This document shows, piece after piece, positions 34,873 through 44,000 of a stretch of 64,000 bases of DNA (its first letter is position 1; every line of letters begins with the position of its first letter). The translations under genes were made by a program, and so were the position numbers. The DNA is from Mycoemilia scoparia (Eukaryota; Kickxellomycota; Kickxellomycetes; Kickxellales; Kickxellaceae). The DNA is taken from positions 62,001 to 126,000 of the forward strand of contig JANBPU010000017.1 in the NCBI GenBank assembly GCA_027575805.1, written 5' to 3'. The notes below the pieces were generated by a model. The model saw only the letters and a program-made list of their open reading frames with translations. It was not told where the DNA came from and did no database searches.

Positions 34873-35346
34873 TATGTTTTATGTGTGTCTGAATGTTTGT
34901 TCTAGGAATGACTAATGTATGTGTATCAAGAAAAGTAACTTGAAATAAAAATGATTAATATATATGTGTGTGTATATATAAACGGCCCAATAAAAAAAAT
35001 AATAAAAACAAAAAAGAGAAAACTAGGCTAGAAAAAAGTTCCTTTTGACATTACTGCCACATACATACACATACACACACACACCTTGCTTAAAAAGGAA
35101 CAACAACAAAGGAAAGTAAAGCAGCGCCAACAGCAGAAGCCATTGTGATTTGGTCAACAAAAATATCACAGTTGTCGTGGTAGTTAATAATATTGGCTCT
35201 ACTGTGTCTTATATGTTGGCGCATCTTTGACTACTTATTCATTGATTCAAAGTATCATAAAGTGTTGGGAATTATCATCATTATAATTTTTGAATCACAA
35301 AAAGCTATGCTTATACTATTATTTATTATTATCGCTTCTACTACCA

Positions 35347-35649
35347 CTACAATTCCAGAACTAAATGGTATTTATTGTCGAATTTCACTACCACCCACCT
35401 GCTCCTACTGCGATGATTACTATGGTTGACACGACCACTGGTGGTGGTTGCGGCAGTAACCAAAACCACTTCGTGTTGGCCCTGTGCTCTACCACATAGA
35501 CTTTGGCTCAGGTCTGGCTGCAGAAACCAGTAGCCCAGCCAGATAAGACCCGGATTTTCGCTATTTGACAATGAGCGATAAATAATCATCGCCAAGTCGA
35601 TTCCTATTTGCGATCGAGATTCTGAAGGGATCCTCTTAATGGTAGCCAT
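35347..35649 (-). CDS. Doubtful 100-residue ORF
   Basis: It is ATG-initiated (MATIKRIPSESRSQ) with a protein-like first half (IGIDLAMIIYRSLSNSENPG, then LIWLGYWFLQPD) and a second half of low information. No family is recognised and no confirming splice partner was found. It could be a small lineage-specific gene or chance. Confidence 0.3.
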   Translation of the reverse strand: MATIKRIPSESRSQIGIDLAMIIYRSLSNSENPGLIWLGYWFLQPDLSQSLCGRAQGQHEVVLVTAATTTSGRVNHSNHRSRSRWVVVKFDNKYHLVLEL

Positions 35650-36079
35650 TTTTCAGTATTACTTACTGAAGAAACTGACCACCATGACTATCGTCTTGTG
35701 GCCATCTGTGTCTGTGTTTGTGTCTGTGTCTGTGTGTAAGGGTGCTGTGGGTATTGGACAAAGATAAGTCAGCACTATAGACAGGTAGTTCACTTTACTT
35801 AATACACACAACATCCCATTGTAGTTCTTCCATCATAGAAAGCATTGCGCTGTCATGGCGTTTTAAACCGGAGTCTACATCCATAACCAGTAATCTGCTG
35901 GTACGGAGCAGAGGCGAGTTTGTTGAATCAAGACTTTTCCCGGGTTTGCTTATTTTATCCGACCCGCGGCTTGATATTTTGTGCCGCCCTGATAATACAG
36001 ACAGATTGTATACGGCCCTGTCTTATTGAGAAAAAGAATGTTCAGATTCCACACTTCCTTAGACAAAAGTAGCGGCTTT

Positions 36080-36155
36080 TTAGGAGTTACATATCAAACA
36101 GACCGCGGTTGAGTTAGAAGGTCTTATGATGGCCCATTTCTGTCTACCATCATAT
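36080..36155. repeat. Dispersed repeat C, copy 2
   Basis: AGGAGTTACATATCAAA and, later, CATTTCTGTCTACCAT recur from the 10485-10560 region, with diverged sequence between them. As there, it lies a few hundred bases from an A-family element. Confidence 0.4.
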
Positions 36156-36245
36156 GCGCACCCTACTTCAAACGAACTTGAGTAGTATAACTATATCTTT
36201 GGCTTCAAATGGACCCACATCTCCCATCAACAAAGACCACCATAA

Positions 36246-36272
36246 CACACACACACACACACACACGCACAC
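36246..36272. repeat. (CA)n microsatellite
   Basis: An uninterrupted ACACACAC run with one CG variant near its 3' end. Confidence 0.9.
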
Positions 36273-36439
36273 AGGCCATTGTAGTATGGTGGTTTATTGT
36301 TTTGGCCATTTCTTGCACATAGCGCATGACATCCTGTATGGCAATCTTCAATTTGGATACATAAACAAATGGTACAGAATGCTACATATGGACCATTGTT
36401 TTGTAAGGACTGATTTTGCTGGTAGGCCAGGTTCATCAT

Positions 36440-36590
36440 GCATATGGTGTAGCTATTTTTGAAGGGCGACCATTTGCCAACAGACTGTGTGATCACACAT
36501 TTGGCTGTGATTGCTGCTGCTTGCTGCTGCCCCCTTTAATCGTTGGCCACCACCAAAAGGTACCCTTCCAAAATAATCACCCATATGGGG
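36440..36590. mobile_element. MITE-like element, family A copy 5
   Basis: The left end CATATGGTGTAGCTATTTTT leads into GAAGGGCGACC. The right end is TACCCTTCCAAAATAATCAC followed by CCATATGG. The interior has the family core CATTTGGCTGTGATTGC plus an expanded GCTGCT tract (about 36510-36531) that other copies lack. Confidence 0.7.
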
Positions 36591-36874
36591 ATAGAGCAAT
36601 ACAATAGAGACTCAAATACCGCTTGGATTCAGCAATTAGTATTATATATTACTTTAACAGAAGCACAATGCTGGATGTATGTTATAAATGGTTGTGTTCA
36701 TAATAATTATATCAGGGGAGGGGGAGAGAAGTGTTGTATGCGTAACGGAATGTGTATGTACACACAAAAGAGGTTGGGTGCGGTATAATAAAGTAAAAAG
36801 AGCAAAAAGGATTGTGTATATGTCGTCGTTTGTGTTTTATGTATATCCCAGGGAGGAGAAGGAGGAAGTTACTT

Positions 36875-37609
36875 CTAGTAAAGCTGGGCAGCACAGAAAG
36901 CAAAGACAGCAGCGGTAACGCCGAAGCTAAAGCTGTTGCCAATGGCGACTGCAGCACCCTCGCTCTCAGAGCTGTGGTCATCGTCGCCGCTCCTGCTGTG
37001 GCTGCGAGAAGCCTTGCTGCTCTTAGATTCACTGCTTTCAGATGATTCGGACTCGGAGCTAGAAGAGCTGTGGCTCTTGCTTGAAGAGGCAGATTTGGAT
37101 TCACTCTCGCTCTCAGATTCGCTCTCAGACTGGCTCTTTCTGGAAGAGCTGGCCGAGGCGCTGGCGCTTTCGGATTCTGATGACTTGCTGGCGCTCTGAC
37201 TAGCAGAGGAAGAAGCAGAGACAGAGGCGGAAGCAGAGGATGTTGGTGAGTTGGTGTTGGAGACATCAAAGTAGTGGCTGTAGTGCATGGTTCCATCGCT
37301 GGATGTGACACGGACGGCATAGTTTGAGCCATGTGGAAGGTTGGCAGGCAGGTGGAAGCTGTAGGCGCCAGCAGTAGCAGGGACGTTCTGTCCAACAACA
37401 GCAATGGACTTGAGGTTGTTGGGGTCGTCGCCGCTCATGATCTCAATACTGACGTTTCCTGTCAAAGGCTTGCCGTCAGAAGAAATCCAGGTGACGGTGG
37501 AGTTCTCGTTGGCAGTCAGCTTGGTGCCCTTGACTGGGCTGTTGATTTGGAGGCTGTCTCCAAGGGCCAAAGCGGCAAAGATAAGGGTGGAAATAGCAAA
37601 AACTTTCAT
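36875..37609 (-). CDS. Serine-rich GPI-anchored protein with Kre9/KNH-like domain, 1
   Basis: This is a single-exon 244-residue protein. The signal peptide is residues 1-17 (MKVFAISTLIFAALALG). Residues ~20-115 form the Ig-like Kre9/KNH N-terminal domain: INSPVKGTKLTANENSTVTW, then SIAVVGQNVPATAGAYSFHL and NYAVRVTSSDGTMHYSHYF. A ~100-residue Ser/Glu/Ala/Lys repeat stalk (SESESESESK) follows, likely heavily O-glycosylated. A hydrophobic tail (SFGVTAAVFAFCAAQLY) acts as the GPI signal. The family is linked to cell-wall beta-glucan assembly and surface architecture. A TATATATA box lies ~140 bases upstream on the minus strand (37747-37755). It is paralogous to the gene at 39473-40224. Confidence 0.85.
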   Translation of the reverse strand: MKVFAISTLIFAALALGDSLQINSPVKGTKLTANENSTVTWISSDGKPLTGNVSIEIMSGDDPNNLKSIAVVGQNVPATAGAYSFHLPANLPHGSNYAVRVTSSDGTMHYSHYFDVSNTNSPTSSASASVSASSSASQSASKSSESESASASASSSRKSQSESESESESESKSASSSKSHSSSSSESESSESSESKSSKASRSHSRSGDDDHSSESEGAAVAIGNSFSFGVTAAVFAFCAAQLY

Positions 37610-39472
37610 TATGTCTGATAAATATTGGTTAAGTTCAAGGAGACGATAGGGGTATGGCGTGGTAAAGGGATAGGGAAATGTGTAGGATAGAGGAGACGAA
37701 TTTTGGAAATTTTGCTTCTTTTGATGGCAGGGCCGGGATGCAACGGTATATATATGTGGTTACGACCGTCTCATCTACTGCTCACTGCAGTCTGTTCTCG
37801 CGCCCCTTGAAAGACTTATTGTTTCCCAAAAACCAAAATATTCGATTGCCCACTTGGACTGTTGGGCTGGTGACCACCCTTTTTGGACCACTAGGACTAA
37901 TCGCGTCCTTCTGGCCTGATGCTTGGATCTAGGATCTCCTCCCCCAGGGTGCAACCGCCAAATCACTGACCTTGTTGACTTGTGCATTCCAGCACAATCG
38001 ATGGCCAATCATCCACAACTCTACTGTTGGTCTATTTGACAGATTTCTTGGCATCAAGCTAATCATGTCGTGCTAGCATAGCCACACTGCCTTTCTGTGC
38101 ACAGTCCTTACACTCCCTCAGTGCCAACCAGAATTCTACTGAATATTCGTCTAGGAGTTAGCCTTGTACAAAATTATTTACATAAATGCGCCTGTGCAGC
38201 CCTTTGAGTGTTTATATATCAACACCTGAACCACAATGGCCCAGCATTCGTGATACCTGGTCTTGTGTACAACACGCATCTTTGCTGCAAAGCACAGAGT
38301 ATGATATATGAAAGATACTTGTGGTCCCTTTGGACGGCTCCTTTTAACTTGCTCACAAGGCAACATGGCTTGAAGATGCGCAAAATTTCTGTGGCTGCTG
38401 GGCCTTCTTTGGCGGATGGTGTCGCGCATACTCGTGGCACCACCACCACCACCACCACCACCATCATTGCAGCATTCCAGATCAATGTAGTTTCTTTATC
38501 GTCTTTAATCCCAAACAAAGGGCGCCGCCACACACAAAAGCACATCATATGCCCTTTGCTATAAAATGGTGGACACTAGCTCTGGCTTCAAAACAAGAAT
38601 CATTGTTTGAATGCTTATGCCTGAAATGGGCATATAATTGCTAAAATCTGCTAGTGAAACGAATATTGCGTCCGCTGGAGGGGCTCTTTTTACAAAGACA
38701 AAAATGTGTGAGGTCAGCCTACACTTCTTTTCATGTCCTCCTTTCAAGCATTCGTATGCAGCTTGATATAATGGCGGTGGGTCAAAGTGATTTTACCACA
38801 TTTATTATATCTGGTCGAATTTCACTACTGATCAGTCGCAGAATGGTTCTATGAGTGAGTCCTAGAATAATATACCATAAATTTGAATAATAATTTTTTT
38901 AAAATTGCAAAAGTTCCTGTGTATGTAAATATATATATATATATATATTTTTCAGGGATGATGTGAAACTGACTTTTCTCTTGAATGTATGTATATATTA
39001 TTGTGATAGTTATTTGGTGATTACTAACTACTACTTATTATTATTTCTTCTGTTTAAATGTGTGTATATGGGTAGTTATTTTTGAAGGGCTATAGAATCA
39101 CTCATTTGGCTGGGATTGCCCCTTTAATCGTTGGCCACCAAAAGTCACCCTTCAAAAATTATGATCCATATGTATGTACTTTTATTATAATTTTCGATAA
39201 TGGTTTTTGGGGGCCTTTTATGCCTAATAACTTGCGAAATAAAGCCATATTGGATCTTGACTGACACAAGCCACTTTAACCACCCAGCTGGGCGGTTATC
39301 ATTGCATTGTATATTATTTATAGCTGTATTTATTTATATAATAAACAGGCCCAAGTATAAAAAGTATGCCATTGGCTTAATGAATATGAAATAAAGGATG
39401 GGTTGCCAAATATTAAAGTCTGGCGACGACGGTATATGAATTCTTTTTGCATATTTGACACTACAAAGAATT
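37610..39472. other. Interval between two Kre9/KNH-like genes
   Basis: No gene is seen. It contains a (CAC)n tract at 38438-38463, an (AT)n tract at 38930-38949 and an A-family element (39067-39173). Several short ORFs overlap on both strands without recognisable features. Confidence 0.45.
39067..39173. mobile_element. MITE-like element, family A copy 6
   Basis: The ends TTATTTTTGAAGGGC and CACCCTTCAAAAATTATG are inverted repeats. The interior is nearly identical to copy 3 (7480-7578), including CTATAGAATCACTCATTTGG. These are the two most similar copies in the window. Confidence 0.75.
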
Positions 39473-40224
39473 TTAAAACATGAAAGCGGCTATTGAGACG
39501 CTGGCTATTACTGCTGCTGACGATGCCCAAGTTAACTTGTTTCCCGAGTTTTCTTTTGCTTTGTGAGGAGATGAGCTTCCCTTGGCATTCTTTGGTGCAG
39601 TTTTTTTGCCCATTACTTTGGGTTTATTCGAATGGGGCTCCTTTGACGATGACTGGTGGGACGTTCTGTTCAAAGAGCCGCCCGATGAAGAGCCCGAAGA
39701 AGCCCTGGACCTAGCATTTGGGGACTTTTTGCTGCTGCCTTCCTTTGAAGACTGGGCCAATCCTCCAGAAAAGGTATGGCTATAGTTTTCGTTTCCGTCC
39801 ATGTCAGTTACACGGATAGCAAAGTGTTGGCTCTCTGGAATATCATCAGGCACGGTCCAAGAAAGTGACTTTTGTGATGCATCAACCGATTCTGCTATTG
39901 TGTATATGGGAACCATATCGTACTTGCCAGATCCATTCATTAATTCAAACATTAGATCTCCAGAGAGCTCCGCAGAACTGTCGTTGGATCTATACAGACA
40001 GACATATATATATATATAATTTCACAATCTAAAACACACCATTTATAGATATATAGTAGTAGTATTAGTATATAATTTCATAATACTCACATCCAGTTAA
40101 TTCTGGCCTTATCTCCCGGTGACAAAAATGTGTTTGTTACTGGGTTGGTTATCATTATTGCAGCATACGCGGCTGAAGACAATAGAGCTGTTGCTGCTGC
40201 CATCGCCAAAATAGACTGCTTCAT
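39473..40224 (-). CDS. Serine-rich GPI-anchored protein with Kre9/KNH-like domain, 2
   Basis: Two exons, 40091-40224 and 39473-39989, join in phase 2 and give 216 residues. The signal peptide is ~1-21 (AAATALLSSAAYA). The Kre9/KNH-like domain spans ~22-110 (ITNPVTNTFLSPGDKARINW, then TVPDDIPESQHFAIRVTDMD and NYSHTF). The stalk (~112-195) is Ser/Lys/Pro-rich and basic rather than acidic (SSSKEPHSNKPKVMGKKTAP). The end, LTWASSAAVIASVSIAAFMF, is a GPI-type hydrophobic tail. Unlike its neighbour paralogue it has an intron within the domain and a shorter, more basic stalk. It is probably a wall or plasma-membrane surface protein. Confidence 0.8.
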
Positions 40225-41014
40225 ATTGCTGCTTCTGTAGGGTACGTATATACAATTGTGGTGTGTAGTATGAATATATTTGGACGAAAAGGAATTGAAG
40301 TGGATGCTGATGCTAATCTGATGTGTTTGCGAGAGTTCCTGGCCAAAATCGATGCTTAAATAAGACAAGGTCAAGCCAGGTCAGACACACCCCATATGTG
40401 AGGGATCGCAATGTTTCGGATTCATTAATAAATGTGGGTAGCTTGTGACTGCTAAAGCTTTGATTTCGTTTTGAAACCACTATATTTTCTAAATAATTTA
40501 GGTTTTAGAACTTTAAGCTAGAATGATCCAAAGTGCTGGTAAGCTTGGTATTAATTCAGAAAAAGGTGAGACCAATTGAATGTTAATAATTCTAAAATTT
40601 CCGTAACAGAAATATTCATGTGTGTTGATGTACCAGGATATTGGGCTTTCGGCTAAATTGCAAATCTGGAGTATTATTCGTTGTAAAAACAAGCCAAAAT
40701 GACACATATACAAGATAGTATCCAGAATAGTATTGTCTGTATAGCATATATTTGTGTGCGCTAAAGGCAAATACCAATGAATAGTAAATCAATAAAAGTA
40801 TGGATAAAAAGTGGAAAGGATGGGAAAAGGAAAGTTCGTGAGCGTGCAGCAGAAAATGCAAACACAGTACCAGGAACCAAAGCGCCTTCTGTGTTGTGTT
40901 GTTTCTGTAAAAAGGGAACAAATCGTAAAAATATGGTGGGAGGAGTACTGAATTAGTGGTGGGTTTTGGTATTAAAGGGATTTATTTATGAGGAGGGCTA
41001 TTTGGTGGCAAAAT
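40225..41014. other. Intergenic interval, no gene seen
   Basis: It holds the promoter side of the second Kre9/KNH-like gene (a TATTTAAG-like box on the minus strand near 40355-40362) and the 3' flank of the Rax2-like gene. Short ORFs at 40513-40921 show no recognisable features. Confidence 0.45.
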
Positions 41015-44000
41015 TTACTCAAGATCGCCGTCATCTGGAGAAACCTCTTCTGATGTCACGTATGTGGCGGGGAAGATGCCCTGCTCCAGTGGGACATCCG
41101 AGCCCCTATCAATAATACCAAGCCACCATATTTCATCTCTTTTGTCAATCACAAACACTCGGTCTCCTGGTTTCATGTTGAGCTCACCTGGCTCTCTCGA
41201 TGTGAAGGGGAATTTGGTGTAAAATACTGGGTAGCTCTTTAGGGATTCACGGATGGGTGCATTCTTCTTCGATGATGTATCATTGCCAACAGCCGCCATT
41301 GCAGCCGCCAGCTCTGGAGCGACCTGGTCAAGCTTGGGAACAATGTCGGTGTGGGTGACTGGCTCTCCTGGTGGTACCTCTGGGAAGTTGTCAATGATGT
41401 GCCGTGAGTATGTTGATTCATCCATATTTGAAAGCCTGTTTGTGGGACTAACAGGGTTTTGCAAATCAACCTTATATTGTGTGTTATCAGACATGTGTAG
41501 TCTGTCCTTGGAACGGGTTTCTGTCAGTAAAGCGGTGGTGCTCTGGGATGGACGGTTCATCTGCTCCATAATGTTGATAAATGGATTGGTTGATAACGGG
41601 CGATCACTAGATGCTTCATTATCACGGCTGTTGTTGGCTGGCTCTTGAGAGTCTTCAACATCCTGGGCGGTAGACTGAAGAACATCTTCAATGGTTGATG
41701 TGTTGGAGTCGCTGCGAATCCTGTTATCGACATCGGACTCGCTGTCAGAGTGCTTTCCAGCAGCAGCAGCAGCGGCGGCTGCAGCAACAGTGACACCAGC
41801 AGCCGAGCCGATTCCATGGGGGGCGTGGGGTGCATCATGTGTAAATGTTCTCGTATCTTCATATGTATTGAGCTGATGAGCACCGCTGTCATGAGTGTTA
41901 GTGAAAGCTGTGTTGGGACTAGCAATGGCATTCTGATCATTGTAGTAGTTGGGGTCATTTTCCTTTTTGGCATAGACCGGCCCAGCACTGAGAGTAGACG
42001 ATGCGGTGATGGCTGCAGCAGCAGTAGCAAGCGCAATGGCCTCTTGTCTGTTGCGGAAGTACACATAGGCGAGACCAACCAGCACAACAATGAACACCAA
42101 AACAAGTGATATAGCAACAGCAATAAGTATAACGAGTGCTGGAGATAGCACTTTCCGTGACTTGACAGGAGTTGGTGGAATCTGCCAAAAGAGGCTGTTG
42201 ACTGAGCCTGGTGATCCATCACCTTGAACGGTGGTCAACATCGGGCTCCATGTCTTTCCGTCGAATGATGTTGCTGAAGCATGCCCGCCATCGCTGAAGT
42301 GCAAGACCCCGCTGACAACCAAGACACTGTCAAGGGGAAGGATGCCATTGTTGCTAGCTGATATATCGGACCTCTTGCTCTTGGATCCCTTTTTATCGCC
42401 GGAGCTGTTATCGCCCATGGTTGGAAGAATAGTAAGGCCACTTATGACACTATTTGGCTGTAGGCTGATAGGGATGGTCATAAATGTGCTTCCATCAAAA
42501 CGGCGGATGTAGCTAGCCTTGGTCTTAGCATCGATACCCGCCAAGTAAAACACGGTGCCGTTGGCACTGCGATGGTCCTTTGCTACAATGTTGACTGGAC
42601 CGGGAAGAGCATTTCCAGACTTATCTGGATTCTCCCAGAGCTGTTGGTCAAAGCGATAAGTCAAAAAGTATGAGGTGTCCGATTTGTTGACAAATGTTCC
42701 TCCGACGACGAGTGTAGACTGCATGAAATCCATGTCATTGATTACACCTCCAGGCGGAGTTGGCGGGCCAGTGAACTGGTTTGTGGATATGTCGTAGAAG
42801 CATATGCTATCGCACTCAAATCCACCAGCATATTTGAAATTGCCGCCGATGATGACTGATGGGTTTTGGGACCGAACTACTATTTTGTTTACTCGCACGC
42901 GGCCAACATCACCCTTTGCACTGGATCCTGCTTTGTTCATTGAAAGGTGAGGTAGCTTGTCATAATAGGAGCCATCGTCCATGTCGTATATAGCTAGACC
43001 AGTGAAGCCCTTGTCGGGGCTGTTGCCCTTTGCTGGCGAGGCGCTAGCTTCACCACCAATAAGCAGATATTGATTTGCATTAGCAAGGGTCAAAACCTTT
43101 CCGTTAACACCATGTCCAAGCCCTTGCCAGGTCTGGTTGGCCAAGAGGCGCGCAATGTTGGTTGCTTTGCTGGGCAGTGTGAATTGGCCACCTACAATAA
43201 GCTGTGGAGCCGTAGTATTGTCCTTGGCATAGTAAATGCCAGTAGAAACTGTTGCTTTGCCGTCTGATGCCGATAGAAGCTCATTGTTGGCAAGACCAGC
43301 AGAGTGGAACCGGTTTCTGGGATCAAGTGAGGCAAAGCCAGATGCACGAGCAGCAGCGACACTGGAGAAATGACCGCCAATATATCCAACAGATGAGTTT
43401 TCACCAGAACCAGAGAATACAACCTTGGTAGTCCCATTTAGGTAGGGTGCTCCTGTCCAGCTTGAACTAGTCATGTTCCATAGAACAGCATTGGTGACTG
43501 CGGTTTCATTGATATGGTGGCCCTCGTCAGCCAAAACCTTTGTAAAGCTGCCAGTTACCAGGATGGTGTCGTTTCCAGCAGGGCTCCAAGCTGCAACAAG
43601 GTCGACAGTACCATCGAGACCACCACCAACCCTTGCCCATTCCGAGTCCTTTGGATTATAGGCTGCAATGCGGGTTAGCTTATTCTTCGAGCCAAGGGAC
43701 TGGGTAAAGTAGCCTCCAACAAAGACCTGTTTGCCAAAGGTGTTGATTGTTTTGACAGTCGCATCCAATCCACCGTCAGCAAGAGGAACGAGCTTGCCAT
43801 TCGAATAGCCGACAATGTTGGAATAAACAGGGGAGTTGCTGACAAATGTACCGCCGATATACAATGTGTCGTCCAATGTAGCTAAGGCGCGAACAACTGA
43901 GTTACTTGGGAGGGATGGCGAAAGTGGGCCAAATGGTGGTTTGTTGTCTGCACCGATGCCATTGCTATCAACATCGGCTCTGATGACACCATTGAGGTTC

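Larger units (their letters stand above)
34873..36874. other. Two-kilobase interval with simple repeats and repeat elements
   Basis: It contains short (CA)n and (TG)n tracts (35070-35085, 35703-35735, 36246-36272), a C-repeat copy near 36080-36155 and an A element (36440-36590). One 100-codon minus ORF (35347-35649) is listed separately as doubtful. A GGGGAGGGGGAGAG tract lies at 36715-36728. Confidence 0.45.

Noticed and set aside
36712..37404. 230-codon minus-strand ORF overlapping the first Kre9/KNH-like gene
   Set aside because: It is a shifted frame of the Ser/Glu repeat stalk with no signal peptide or domain; the true frame has both.
38930..38949. (AT)n tract as a possible origin or matrix site
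   Set aside because: A simple dinucleotide repeat with no further supporting signal.
41557..42222. 221-codon minus-strand ORF in the RAX2-like tail
   Set aside because: It is a frame-shifted shadow of the low-complexity cytosolic region of the RAX2-like gene.
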